In this document: positions 12,201-23,183 of the stretch, one piece after another
Layout: each line of letters opens with the position of its first letter
Numbering within the stretch: the stretch's first letter is position 1
DNA from: Adiantum capillus-veneris
Lineage: Eukaryota; Streptophyta; Polypodiopsida; Polypodiales; Pteridaceae
Reading direction: 5' to 3'
Length of the DNA: 62,000 bases
Assembly: GCA_014529385.2 (NCBI GenBank)
Contig: CM043968.1
Location: 5,345,001 to 5,407,000 of the forward strand
Notes under the pieces: generated by a model
Database searches by the model: none
Told to the model about the DNA's origin: nothing
The model's input: the letters and a program-made list of their open reading frames with translations, nothing else
Position numbers and translations under genes: made by a program

Positions 12201-13262
12201 GGGCTGATTACTGTATTTATCCCACTTAATCTTACAGCTACGAAAAAACTTACAACACGCCAACAAGAAAGATAGGAATAAAGCTAATGTAATCTCAGGA
12301 CGCTTTTCAAAGTGCAAAAAAACATCAGAATGCAGAAAACATTCACCTGGGGTTGCTCTAGAAGATGCACATGATGCTTTTGCCACAATTTTCTCTTGAT
12401 TCATCTTCGGCACACATCCTTCTTGTTTGGTGAGACACGCGTACTCTCTGTCCAGAAGGAGAGCACCAATTCCTTGAACTCATTAGAGATTGCATCCTTT
12501 GTGCGTGCCTGTTGCTTGCATAAATGCAATGGCAAGGATTCATTTTTTAATTTCTCTCTTGTTGCGTAGGAGTTTCTGCGGTGTGTCCGTAGAAATTTTG
12601 AAGTTGCATAAATGTTTGGGGATGGTGCTCTCATGGCCATCATGATAGTCGCCCTCTTAAGAAACAATTCTTTCTTGCTCCTGGGTTTCTTGATGGTGGA
12701 AAGAGTGTCCCTGAAACCTACCAGCACTGGATTCTCTCGCGTCTCAATTTTGAACCCACGCATGCAACCATCATTCAACACATCCTTCATGATGTGTCTC
12801 GTTGTCAAGGCCTCTTGTGTGCTATTTGAAACATGTGACAATACGCTTTGCGATAGCTTGGCGTTTTGCAATAATAGGACGAGATGGATATTGGTTTTGA
12901 CTTTCCTTGAGCTTGCGATGATACTCTCTCTTTCCGCGAGATTCATAACTTATGGCAACAAGCCTTCTACATTTTGCACACTCACAAATGCCGGCATGGT
13001 TTGCATATGCTCCAAAACCTGAGGGAGCTTCAACACATGTTGTTCCATCTATTATCCGTGCTCCAAAACTTGCCGATGTCCCAATCAATGCTATTTCCAT
13101 AGATGCATTCCTGTTTCTTTCTCCAATAAACCCATTACCCAAGGGTGCTGGAACCAATGCTGATCCAATGCTTGAGGCTGCTCCGCTCGATGCGGGTGCC
13201 ATGTAGACTGAAATTAAAGTCCTACCGCTTGTAAGGTCAAGACGTGGCTGTCTTCCCACCAT
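9230..13262 (-). pseudogene. Decayed two-exon DDE-like transposase gene (unclassified family)
   Basis: Exon 1 is about 13262-12347 (ATG candidates at 13262 and 13202). It holds a CECAKC cluster and a basic segment, with one frame change near 12830 after IVTCFK. It ends in an AG|GTGAAT donor. Intron 12346 to about 11165 is full of GGTAGCTACC motifs. Exon 2 reads from 11163: PCSYGCEVQRFACLQLEFFL, YTCCCITHVQM, a CTCKCKICGATDKCNAC cluster, VDFARNYTFKEQKEI, HFYISDDKTHATLF and GVASQFKARRPFYFVARY. It then continues, with many stops, through GHGKG and CAHEVVAFLRE to about 9230. The spaced acidic residues with Cys clusters are the pattern of a DDE transposase family I associate with seed-free plants and algae; that assignment is from memory. 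The last Asp motif reads SNG where SDG is expected, and a stop lies at 10414-10416. Confidence 0.6.
11164..12346 (-). repeat. Intron rich in GGTAGCTACC-type motifs
   Basis: The intron sits between the two transposase-like exons. GGTAGCTACC, TAGCCACC and TAGCTACC recur irregularly, and two ~60-bp units with GATGAGCTCTTTTTCA lie in tandem at 11338-11430. No ORF is seen. Confidence 0.7.
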
Positions 13263-13640
13263 GGCCTTCTTGATATGTGGCAAAGAGTGCACGCTGACCA
13301 CTCTTCCTGCAATGTATAAGTTGTAGTTGTAGTTGTAGCTATAGTTGTTGCTTGAAACCTCCTGCTTCACTACCAACACCCTTTGTGCTTAGCTCAAAAA
13401 GATGCTCTAGCTGCTTGCCGATTGGAAAATAAAAGCAAAACGTCTCCTCTGCAAAACCTCCTGCAAAACTCCCCTTCTGTGTTTGTCTTTTCCTGGAAAC
13501 GAAGCTTATGTGCAAATGCTCCTGCAAGACTACCAACTTTGTAAGAAACTCCCCTTCTGTGTTTGGTTCGTAGAGAAGCTTCTGTGCAAATGTTTTTGCA
13601 AGACTATCAATGCTCACTCTCCTGTGCTTGGTTTCTGTGC

Positions 13641-13644
<4 letters not shown>

Positions 13645-13682
<38 letters not shown>

Positions 13683-13738
13683 AGAGAGCAAGGTGTCTAT
13701 GCATGTAGAGAGAGAGAAGGAGAGAGAGAGAGAGAGAC
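13645..13738. repeat. Interrupted (GA)n microsatellite
   Basis: Two GA tracts are separated by a short unique stretch containing ATGCATGTAGAG. The tract lies upstream of the minus-strand transposase-like gene. Confidence 0.95.
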
Positions 13739-13934
13739 ATCCAACTAATTTTGTTTGAAAGTTCTCCAGGGGCGTTGAGGGAACGAACTACAAAACTGCC
13801 AAAGGTCATGGGAATATTTTAATCATAAATGTCCACGCTTTGAAACTTTAAAGTTTTATTTAGAACTCTTCTTTTGGTTCCTGCTTTGATATGCAAGAAG
13901 CTACCTCTCCACCACCAATGTCCGGGACATAGGT

Positions 13935-14853
13935 ATTTAGTCCACCTAACCATGCACACACCCAGTGACAGAGATCGAAAGTTCGATAACCACTTCTAGA
14001 GAGTTGTGTTTCAAAAGTTGGAAACTAAACTTAATCTAAGTACGGCTGATCATCCACAAGTAGATGGTCAAACCGAAAGAGTTAATCAAGTGCTAGAGGA
14101 TATGCTACGAGCATACGTTAGCAAGAAGCAAACCAATTGGAAAGACTACTTACCTATATTGGCATTTGCTTATAATAGTTCAAAGCATGTGACTACAGGG
14201 TTTAGTCCACTTATGGTTTTATATGGATTTCAATGTAGATCTCTCGTTTCAGTGGGGTTGGCTAAGGAGAAGATACTACAAGCGAGGGATTTTCTCCAAT
14301 ACCATTTTGACATGCTTCGAGTTGCTCGACAGAATGTTAAGCAAGCTCAAGATCGATATAAGCACTATGCAGATGAGCATCATCGTCTTGCTACTTTTGA
14401 AGAAGGAGACAATGTTTTCCTCAAAGTTCCGGAGCATTCAGAAAGTTTGAAGACGGGAAAAGTTGCTAAAATTTCACCACGCTATTGTGGACCGTTTACC
14501 ATTCTCAAACGCATAGGTCAAGTGGCCTATAAGTTAGCTCTTCCAAAGCACTCACGAGTCCATCATGTTTTCCATGTTAGCCGTTACAAAAACAACTAGG
14601 ACATAATGATAATGTCATTGACACAGGTGTGTTAGTTGACCTTATCAAACCGCCAAGCATCCCTCATGAGCCTGAAAAGATTTTGGATTCTCATGAGCTT
14701 CGCACCAGACATCATGTCAGACGACAGATGTTGGTAAAATGGCTAGATAGACCTGAAGAAGGTTCTACATGGGAGAATATCTCCACACTTAAGACACATT
14801 TTCCTACATTTGTTTTCGAGGACGAGAATGATTCTCCAAGGGGGGGGGGGGTA
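13935..14853 (+). pseudogene. Ty3/gypsy chromovirus 3' end: integrase core and chromodomain
   Basis: The fragment begins just before the second Asp of the integrase triad (SDRDRKF near 13964; the next codons contain a TAG). It runs through ADHPQVDGQTERVNQ with the catalytic Glu, then the C-terminal GPFTILKRIGQVAYKL and HHVFHVS. A one-base frame change occurs near 14596. In the second frame a chromodomain reads EPEKILDSHELR...MLVKWLDRPEEGSTWEN. A G-tract (AAG11) at 14839-14851 is a good polypurine tract. The 5' LTR, gag, protease and RT are absent, so this is a 5'-truncated copy. Confidence 0.88.
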
Positions 14854-14854
14854 A

Positions 14855-15600
14855 TGTAAGGACATGGGTCCTATGGCCAAGGCCACCGGCATGACCGAAC
14901 AGTGTGTACGCTAGGGGGAGGCTATAAGATAGCACGGTTGGGTGGAGACTAGCACACGCATCACCACCGCCCTTCCAAAAGGGCTATAAATCCTTGCAAC
15001 CTTGTGACTAGCATGGTGACATTCTACGAGGCTCAACCCAATTCCATGATGCAACCACCACTCAGGGGATGCACTATGTTGAGTGGTGGTTGCACTATAT
15101 AATCATGTTAATGTACCACTTGAGTTTATGTGCATGATTATCAATCACACAAATACTAATTTCAATTTTGTGTGGATGTAAATGATTGCACACTAAGTGA
15201 CAATGGGGATATTTTAGATAGGTGTGTAGATAAGAAAGCATACGTAGCCATAAGAATTTCAATAAAGTGTATTTGTGTATGTATGTGAGTGAGTGAAGCT
15301 AGGTTTAGACAAGTCGGCGGAAGGAAAAGTTGAGATATGGCTTTCGGGCTCACAGTACTCTAGGTGAATTCCCCTCGGGGGGTTCACTATGTGTAAAACT
15401 ACCATATCACGTGCGTTCAAGACATGTTTGCAAAACCTCTTATCTGTGAATTTTGTTAAGAATATAATGTACTCTTTTCTTTTAAAATCTGTAATTTTTT
15501 TTCGAATTTGAAAAAATAATTACCTTTTGTATATATATTTCTGTAAGTTTCATGAACTTTAAATACCCTTCTGTTGAACTCACGTGATAGGTTACATTTT
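14855..15600 (+). mobile_element. Probable 3' LTR of the truncated gypsy element
   Basis: It starts TGTAAGGACATGGG directly after the polypurine tract. It contains GGCTATAAATCC (14985-14996) and CACTATATAATC (15094-15105), either of which could be a TATA box. The right end is not certain because no partner LTR remains; the TTACA near 15594 is a guess. Confidence 0.4.
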
Positions 15601-15935
15601 TATTAGGTGACCTACCGGGGGAATCCCCCTCCACAAAAGATCACCGCTTCCGCTCAGTTTATAGGAGGAAAAAGGAGACTGTTGGTTGAACAGAGATCGA
15701 ATGTGTGTAGATCACGCAAGGAAAAAGAATTACAGCTTGCATATGTCTCTTGTTAACAAAGGGGGGAGGCATCATTTGGAAAGCTGAGAGCCTGCCGTCT
15801 GCTCTGTCTGAACCCACCCTGAGTGAGTGTGTGTGTTCACCATCTCTACTTCCCTACATCTCTATCTACAAACCATCACTCAAAGCGATGGGAGTTTTGT
15901 TTGAAAAATCTCTTCAATGATGTGCTTTTTAGGTC

Positions 15936-15940
<5 letters not shown>

Positions 15941-16012
<72 letters not shown>
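15941..16012. repeat. Compound (CT)n(CA)n microsatellite
   Basis: About 13 CT units are followed directly by about 23 CA units. It lies 340 bp upstream of the intact secreted-protein gene. The adjoining 15601-15940 and 16013-16350 hold no gene. Confidence 0.96.
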
Positions 16013-16013
<1 letters not shown>

Positions 16014-16350
16014 GCGTTATCTCTTGCCGGAGGCGGAGTGGGACAAAGAGATTGGTAGACCAGTTTGGACCACTAGAATTGATACGTGGTCCAGTGAGCC
16101 ACATGGTAATGACCTAATTTTTCTAACGGCCTTCCGGCTGAGCATGTAGCCTTTGTGTTGCAGTGCCTCAAAGGCCTGGGCCCACCCTAGGCCTCCCAAT
16201 GTGAGAATTTCAATCATCAGTACAATTGCTGATCCGGGTATTGATTGGCAGCGAATTAATAGTTTTATGTGGGATGATGCGGATCGACCTCAGCACCCTT
16301 GTGTTATGTAAGGGTGTATGATATCTAAATTGGGCGTTTTATTTCTGAAG

Positions 16351-16510
16351 ATGGCGAAGAGCAGTACCATTCTTCTAACGCTCATTGCGATTGCCGGACT
16401 GCTGCAGCAATATTCCTTCGGCTCTGACGATGATCCCACCGGGAATGGAGCACCCGTCCAGTGTAAGCTGTTATTAAGATTGCAAAGCGGGATGAATCCC
16501 GAATGGAAGC

Positions 16511-16559
<49 letters not shown>

Positions 16560-16900
16560 GATGTAATATAACACAGAGAGATTACGCAGATGACGAGTGC
16601 AGGTGCGCGGCCAAGATAGACCAGGTATGCAAGGTGCGGGAGCACATCGTGGTGACTACGACCCAGCACCCAATGGACCCACACGCGGTGAACGTCAACG
16701 TGACCAATGGCTGTGACATGTGCGCCGCCCTGTACATCCACCTCACCTGCAGCGACCACCGCCCCGACTGCGAAGCCCACATGGGCGCCGTGCACCTCCC
16801 ATTCGACACTTCCGTCACCGCCTTCGCCAAGACCGTCGTCGCTCTCAACGCCACCACTCTTGCTGACAAGTGTCGCTGGCAGTGCATCGATGGTGCCTAG
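16351..16900 (+). CDS. Secreted cysteine-rich protein, two exons, 140 aa (TPD1-like?)
   Basis: Exon 1 (16351-16462) begins MAKSSTILLTLIAIAGLL, a clear signal peptide, and ends CCAGT|GTAAGC. Exon 2 (16590-16900) follows ACGCAG and ends TGCATCGATGGTGCCTAG. Together they give 423 nt with no break. The mature part has ten cysteines (CRC, VC, CDMC, LTC, DC, KC, WQC order) and two N-glycosylation sites (NVT, NAT). The core IVVTTTQHPMDPHAVNVNVT then NGCDMC...IHLTC resembles the small secreted TPD1-like proteins of plants, which act as peptide ligands. That match is by eye and tentative. Exon 2 is much more GC-rich than its surroundings. The 127-bp intron holds a (GA)n tract. This is the only gene here that reads intact and is probably a resident host gene. 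Confidence 0.75.
16513..16556. repeat. (GA)n microsatellite inside the intron
   Basis: About 21 GA units make up a third of the 127-bp intron and sit ~33 bp from its 3' splice site. Confidence 0.97.
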
Positions 16901-17959
16901 CCATCCCACCCACCCTCCTTACCTATATTATTATCTAACTATAATATTATCTAACTGCCAGTTCGCCTCTACACGTCGCTGCCTTTCGATGCACTCTTAT
17001 CATGTTAAAAATTATGTTTCTTCCTTCCGTCTGAAAGAGGGGTTTATGTACTAGTTTTCATAATTGTAGATTGTGTGGATCTTTGTATATGTTGTATGGA
17101 TGGAGAGAGAGAGATCAATCTGATTCATATGTATCCTTGCTTTGAGACTAGTTTTGTGGAAAATTAGTCACTTTTGTGGCTTTTAGTTATTTAAATGGAA
17201 AAGTTTTTCATGGACTAACATCCAACACTGAATATGGATTCATAGAAAATAGTACAAAGTCAAATGAAGGTCTTAAGGTATCTTTTCATGGTCATTTTTC
17301 ACAATTAATTTGTGGAGACGAATAATTTAAAAAATAAATAAATCAAGCCATTGTTAAGGAGACCCAAACTTCTTTGAAAAATCCCTCAATAAGTATGCAA
17401 CAAATATACTAAGCTTTTTTAATCTATATTTCAAGACCGTCGACATTGTTTATTTCTTCAAGTTAAGTTGTGAAGTAGAGTTTTACATACAATTTGCTAA
17501 TTTTACTTGATGTGATATACGAAAGCTATGTCTCATTAATTACTATTATCCACTTGAGTCGTTTTTGTGGGTTTTACGAGTATTGTAATTCATTGCTAAG
17601 TTTCAATGGAGCATTTATCTTTTAAATACATAAAAAACGTGACACAAAGATTAGCAAAGGTTACATGAGAGGCCTAGCATATATTAGAGTACAATGGAAC
17701 TAGATTGTAATTAGCAAGTATTCTATGCCAATGAGTCATGATGGTGTCTCAATGGTGTGACCATCGAAATCTATGGCTTTTACATGATAATGTAGCTACA
17801 ACCACGTTCTTCTTGCTCTTAGCATTGAGCAATGACAATGAGGAAATGAAGTGGGAAATAAATTTTTTCTTCTCATCAGCTACTTGTCGAAAAAATCTAC
17901 TTGAGACAAGATATAATTACGAGAAGTTTGATATTTGGTATGAAATGTAAAGTTTCCAC
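16901..17959. other. AT-rich intergenic DNA
   Basis: The first ~200 bp are the likely 3' UTR of the secreted-protein gene. The rest is AT-rich and without a recognisable gene; the 70-aa frame at 17738-17950 shows no coding signs. Confidence 0.5.
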
Positions 17960-18450
17960 CAAGCAGATAACGCTTCTAAAAGCATGCATCATAGCTAAAA
18001 GCTTCTTATCGTAAATACGATGCAACCCTCTTGCAATTCAGGAGAATAAAACCCTCATAATCTATCACATGGCTAGCTTGCACTCACGTTATTACTACAT
18101 GCATTACATTGTACCTTCATAAGTTTGTGACGGTTTGAAAAATCAAAACAGGTCATGTGATCGATCAGGTTCTCCTTTAATGGCTCCAATGTTGTACTTT
18201 GAGTAGGTCCCCTTCTTTTCTTCATTGATAACAAAGTGAATGCTCGCATGAGGCTCAAAATACTAGTTCTAGATGCTCTTGATGTAGTTAAGCCTACGAC
18301 TTGGAGAAACCAATGATGTCCTCAAACAATGTGCCCACATACTATTTATGATCTTGAAATATTCGGCCATCATCTTATCAAAACATTTTAGGAGCATTGG
18401 TAAGCCCAAAGCCCATCACCAACAACTCATAAAATCCAAAGGACATCATG
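17960..18450 (-). pseudogene. Ty3/gypsy reverse transcriptase / RNase H scrap
   Basis: Read on the minus strand from 18450, GFGLTNAPKMF corresponds to the RT motif [11 protein letters not shown], and LFEDIIGFSKS to the YxDDIIVFSKS active-site region. Further down, FDFSNRHKLMKVQCNACSN matches the RNase H opening (DFSKPFxVQCDAS). Stops and frame changes break every part. No LTRs are attached. Confidence 0.6.
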
Positions 18451-18559
18451 AACACAATATATTGTACATCTACAAGAGTGACTAAAATGTAGGGATCATA
18501 TGCCTCTCATAAAACCTCTAAGAAGAGTTCCTCCTAGGAACTCTCTAACATAGGAGCAC

Positions 18560-19489
18560 TACTTAGACTATCCACTTGTTAACTGAGTCAACGTCACTTA
18601 ACAGAAGCTGCTAAAAGATCGAAGACGTACAAATGCACATCAAAGATGAATACAAAGAAGCAGTAAAGATTGGAGTTACACATTTTTTCAAAATGGTTAC
18701 GTATTGTAAATTTTTGATTTATTTCAGTCCTTGTAATATTTTAATATGTTATGGACTCAATGGGAGTTCCAAGCTGTAAACAACAGGTCAGTTTGTATGC
18801 CTAGGTAGCAGATTCATTAAGTGGTATAGCCCTAAAGGCCATGGACGCCCGGACATTGCATATTTTTACCCTAGGTATATAAGACAGTGTGTAAAAGAAA
18901 TGAGGGTTCTCAAGCTCATTTGTTAAGAGCACTCTTTGGTGAGAGCTTTTGAGGTATGTGGCTATGGAGTCCTTGAGCTTCTCCTTACTCATGTGACTTG
19001 ATTAACATTAATCAATTCTTCATTCTCTTTCACTACGCCTCTCTCATGTTTCTTATGATTGCTAATGATGCTTTGATTAGCTAGATCGTAACTAATTAGT
19101 GGTTAATCCCTCTCTAATCTTGTGTGATCGCCCTCTCTTGCTTGTGTGTGCATGTAGGTTGATTGGAGTGTGGTGCTCGACAGATCTATGTGTATGTACT
19201 TGCGATTAGTGTATTGCATGATAGGATTATTGTTATGTGCATCTTGCAATCGTTAGTATATGTGATTGGGTTGATTAGAGGTGAAGAGAAGTGGATGTGG
19301 AGATTGCCAATTGTTGTGGATTAGCTCCTCCATAGGCCGAGAAACTCACCTCATAGAGTCAACATTAGTGTTGCCACGATTAGCTCATTAATCGTGTGAG
19401 TGTTTCCATGCCCTAGATGGGTAGCTCATCCCTCCGGATTGATAATCTTGTTGGTCATTGGAGCTATACAACGATGGAAACCCCCAACA
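18560..19489 (+). mobile_element. Presumed 5' LTR of the large split retroelement
   Basis: The right end is fixed by CCCAACA immediately before the primer-binding site. The left end is not defined; TGTTAACTGAG near 18575 or TGTTATGGACTC near 18746 could be the TG start. A TATATAAG box lies at 18876-18883. No matching 3' LTR was found in the window, so the LTR call rests on the primer-binding site and promoter alone. Confidence 0.45.
18876..18883 (+). promoter_or_regulatory. TATA box in presumed LTR
   Basis: TATATAAG sits in GC-richer surroundings ~600 bp before the primer-binding site, a normal place for an LTR promoter. Confidence 0.4.
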
Positions 19490-19491
19490 TT

Positions 19492-19509
19492 TGGCGCTGT
19501 TGCCGGGGA
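19492..19509 (+). promoter_or_regulatory. Primer-binding site, tRNA-Asp type
   Basis: TGGCGCTGTTGCCGGGGA differs by one base from the TGGCGCCGTTGCCGGGGA primer-binding site used by many plant Ty3/gypsy elements of the Tat/Athila branch. It lies 2 bp after a CAACA LTR end. Confidence 0.75.
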
Positions 19510-21340
19510 CGATGGCCTACACTAGTGTAATTGTGGCATAATCGGATGTATTTCCTCACTAATTTCACTTATGTGTTTATGGTTTTGTGTATTTTGGATG
19601 TGTGTGCATGAAGCAATATGCTCATTATTCCCTAATTTGTCATCGTATCTTGCCAATTGTGTGTTTACACACTTTAATTTCACACTAACCCCTTGTTAAT
19701 TTCACTATTTTTTGCTAACTTACTCACTAATTTTCTACCAAGGATTGGAAATTTCAACCGTTCAATCGATCTTCATTGGAAAGGTAATCAAGGTAGTGTT
19801 TTCAATCTCCAGAATGTAAACATTTGTAGAATTGTGTAGAGATTCCACGATGATGCAATGTCAAGGCTATGCTATGCTATGTTAATTGCAATGCAATGTT
19901 GATGCTATGATGCTATGAAAATTTTTGAATTGTTCGTTTTCATGCCGTTGTAATGCCGAAATTTTCCAGATTTGGTGGCATATGAAATTTACAAGTTCAA
20001 TTGTTAATTGGTGAATGTGTGTTGCTAATTTTGTGCCTAATTGATATAGTTGCATGCTTGAATAGTCAATTGCAAGTGTGTGTGCACTAAAATCAAGTGT
20101 GTGCATTCGAATTGAGTGTTTGTATGTCTAATTTTGGGTATATGTGTACACTATTTTGTCCTTGTTTGTGTACCTAAAAATCAATGTGTGATTAATGATT
20201 TTTCATTTTTGTTGTGGCCATGCCCAACTAGAGATTTGTGAAATCACATTCAAATTTTGACAAAATTAACCCTTTTGTGTGCGTACTTAAAGATTGGTAA
20301 AGACTACCAATTACTTGTGTGTGTGTGTATGCGCGTGTGCGCCTAAAAAGTGTTTAATGTGCATGATTAATTCAATTTTTTATTACATACTTGATGTGTA
20401 ATGGTTAATTGTTGTGTTTTTTAGCTCAAAACAGGGATTTACACACTCTAAATGCGTCAAATTTTGACCTAATATTAACGCTAATTTTATTGATTTAATT
20501 GCCTAGTTTGGATTTTATTGATCAACTTATTTGGCAATTGAATTGATGTGATTATTGTGATTTTATTTAGCTGCTTTGATCCCCTATATGTGGAGAATTT
20601 TTAGAAATTTTTTGATATTTTTTGGAAGTTTTTGCTATTTTTTTAATTTTTTGATTAATTTGGTAAAAAAATAGATATCGTGTGATCTTTACAAGTTGTT
20701 TTGTGTGCGTATTTAGGCACGATTTTGAGCGCACTTGTGTCCACCTTGGTCGAGTTTTGAGCGTTTTGCTATTTCAGGGGACCGGGTCGATGATTTTGTC
20801 AAATTTGGTGTTTTAGGTCAAAACTATTATTTTTGGTATACTTATGCGTGTCAAAAGTGTTCAGTTGTGATTTAACTCTACCAAAAATAAATAAAAATAA
20901 AAATAAAAATCTCTCTCCCTTCCAAAAGCACGATTATTATCACTCTCACTCTTCCCCACCACACTCACGATTATTTACACTCTCTCTCATCCCCATCTCT
21001 CTCTTACTCTCTCTCTCCTCCCCAAACGCTTATTAACTCTCTCTCCTCCCCACCCTCTCTCTCTCTAACTTGACCCATGACCCACCTCTCTCCCCCTCCT
21101 TGTCCTATTCTCTCTCTCACACACACCCCCTCTCCCTCCTCTCTGTTGTGTACCCAGTGCCCCGCCTTTCTCTCTATCTCGCTGACCACTACCTGCCAGG
21201 TCCGCCTCGCATTCCGTGCGGCTCCCACATCAGCATTGTGTCGTTTTCTCCCTCATCTTCTTTGCACGCTGTCAACTCCCTCTCTTGTGCAGGCTCTACC
21301 TCTCCACGTCAGCATCACGTGATGCTAGGCTGACTAGCCT

Positions 21341-21422
<82 letters not shown>

Positions 21423-21572
21423 CTCTATGCGCTCCACGCCGCAGTCATATCCCTTTTCTCTCTGCTGCGCGCCAAAACCGCCATCGTCGCTTCCACTTGC
21501 AGGTCAACATCTGCACGCGTCCTCTCTCTCTTCTCTCTCTCCTCTGTGTGACACACACTGCAGCCCCGCCCT
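19510..21572 (+). other. Long leader of the split retroelement, left part
   Basis: This is AT-rich non-coding sequence with (TGTG)n stretches near 20320, T-rich runs near 20580-20680, then a CT-rich segment (20910-21560) including (CT)40 at 21342-21421. No gene is seen. It ends at the CACTA insertion; the matching continuation starts at 40079. Confidence 0.45.
21342..21421. repeat. (CT)n microsatellite
   Basis: About 40 uninterrupted CT units. Confidence 0.98.
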
Positions 21573-21585
21573 CGCCACTACAAGA

Positions 21586-22276
21586 GTTCACTTAAATTCC
21601 GGTGCCACATTACCGGCGTCACTGGCGGGCGTCGGTATATGTGTGTGTATTTATGGAGGGAGCTAAGGTTTTTTTTTAAAATTGAATTTTAAATTTCCGA
21701 CACTTCTTTCGGCATCTATTCCGTTGACAGCGCGAATTCACATACCGACAGCTGTACCAATGGCACGTGCAGAAATCAAAACCGCGGGCTTTCTTTGCGC
21801 ATTTCTCTTAGTTCTTCCGTGTTTTCTCAAGCTCTCCTCTTCCCCATCTCTCACATATCTGGTGCGATAAAGACTGTCGGAGGTGCTAATCTTGCTTGTG
21901 GATTAGTGCATAACCCTAAGGTAAGATTATTTTCATGTTTACTTGTAGATTTAGGGTTTAGGGTTTAACTTTGTGTTTGTGTGTGCATTTTTGTAGGTTC
22001 TAGGAATTCTACAACAACCTTCATTGCTCAAATAGGACGAATGTGAGTGCTCAAACCTTTAAATGCATAGTAAGTTTATTAAGATTACTTTGTATATTAA
22101 GAAAAGAAAATTTCATGCTTTAAACTTTCAAGGCTTTAAAAGAAATTAGGATTTGTTATGTGAAGTTTCATTTTAAATTATGAAAAAAAATTGTTTAAGT
22201 TTATAAAAAAAATCTTGTTTTGAAATTTTTTTATTGAATTACTTCGTTTTTCAAAATATGCAGCTTATGGGGTTTA
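21586..22276 (+). other. CACTA left subterminal region
   Basis: GC-richer motifs such as CCGGCGTCACTGGCGGGCGT and TTCCGACACTTCTTTCGGCA lie close to the terminus, followed by AT-rich DNA with no convincing gene. A short TTTAGGGTTTAGGGTTTA run at 21951-21969 is too small to be an interstitial telomere. Confidence 0.5.
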
Positions 22277-22560
22277 CTATTTTAGGTTAAGTTTAGGTTA
22301 TAAGTTAAGTTAGATTATGTAAAATTACGTTAAGGTAAGCTACGTTGTTAGGTTAGGTTATACGTTAGGTTAAGTTAGATTATCTTATATGTTAGGTTAG
22401 ATTAAGTTAAGCTACGTTAAGTTAAGTTATATTAGGTTAGGTTAGGTTATCTTATATGTTAGGTTAGGTTAAGTTAATCTACGTTAGGTTTAGCTACGTT
22501 AGGTTATGTTAGGTTAGGTTAGGTCAAGCTACGTTAGGTTAAGTTAGGTTATGCTACGTT
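22277..22560. repeat. AGGTTA simple-repeat tract
   Basis: This is irregular TTAGGTTA / GTTAAGTTA / TACGTTAGG sequence. The same type of tract occurs at 37237-37640, so the two flank the satellite and retrotransposon core of the CACTA element. Confidence 0.85.
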
Positions 22561-22603
22561 CGACAATACAGCAAGCCATAGAGCTTACCCACATCGCATA
22601 TTA
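22561..22603. repeat. Half monomer of the palindromic satellite
   Basis: CAATACAGCAAGCCATAGAG and CTTACCCACATCGCATAT match the left arm of the satellite at 27758-28340; the copia element cut this monomer near its centre. Confidence 0.7.
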
Positions 22604-22608
22604 AAAAC

Positions 22609-22836
22609 TGTTACCATATACATGTGGTAGTGATGTGTGTGAACACACTGGGACCGCCGGGGCATTTTTTCCCTCTTTAGGAGGTTTTTTTTCCCCGTGC
22701 ATTGTATATACGCCCATCGCTCTAGGACTATCTATCTTTCAATTGCACACTAAGTAACACACTCTCTATTGTGTGCCTTGAGCTTCCTTTGTCTTCTCCA
22801 AGCTGTGTGTGTTTCTCTGCAACCCTAATTCCAACA
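22609..22836 (+). mobile_element. Copia 5' LTR
   Basis: It begins TGTTACCATATACATGTGG and ends CTAATTCCAACA. A TATATA promoter motif lies near 22706. Confidence 0.95.
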
Positions 22837-22838
22837 AT

Positions 22839-22850
22839 TGGTATCAGAGC
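22839..22850 (+). promoter_or_regulatory. Copia primer-binding site, initiator tRNA-Met type
   Basis: TGGTATCAGAGC lies two bases after the 5' LTR and is the standard plant copia primer site. Confidence 0.95.
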
Positions 22851-23183
22851 AGGTCACGTCCTACCGGGCTTAGTCGCCAGTTGCTCTAGCACACGCCTGC
22901 TCACTTTCTCCGATTTCAGTGAGCTTTGGCGAGCGTTTGCAGGTCGACAAAAATTTTCGCAGGTCTGCTCAGAATTTTGATTTGGGCTCACTTCGGCATC
23001 TGTTTCCACTACAGGCAGTACTGCACAGGCTATTTTGTCATTTTGTGCAGAATTTTTGTCAGTGCCGTTTTCTACGTTACAGGTGCCTTATAGTCTTCTA
23101 CGGTTTGTGCTATATAGCACAGGTTGTTCCCGCTCCGTTTCTCCTATTTTCGGGCAGTTTTCAAATCAGGTGCAGCATTTACC

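Noticed and set aside
21951-21969. Interstitial telomere (TTTAGGG)n
   Set aside because: Only about two and a half repeats are present in AT-rich DNA.
22277-22560. Telomere-like TTAGG array
   Set aside because: The units are irregular TTAGGTTA/GTTAAGTTA words, not TTTAGGG or TTAGGG, and lie inside the CACTA element.
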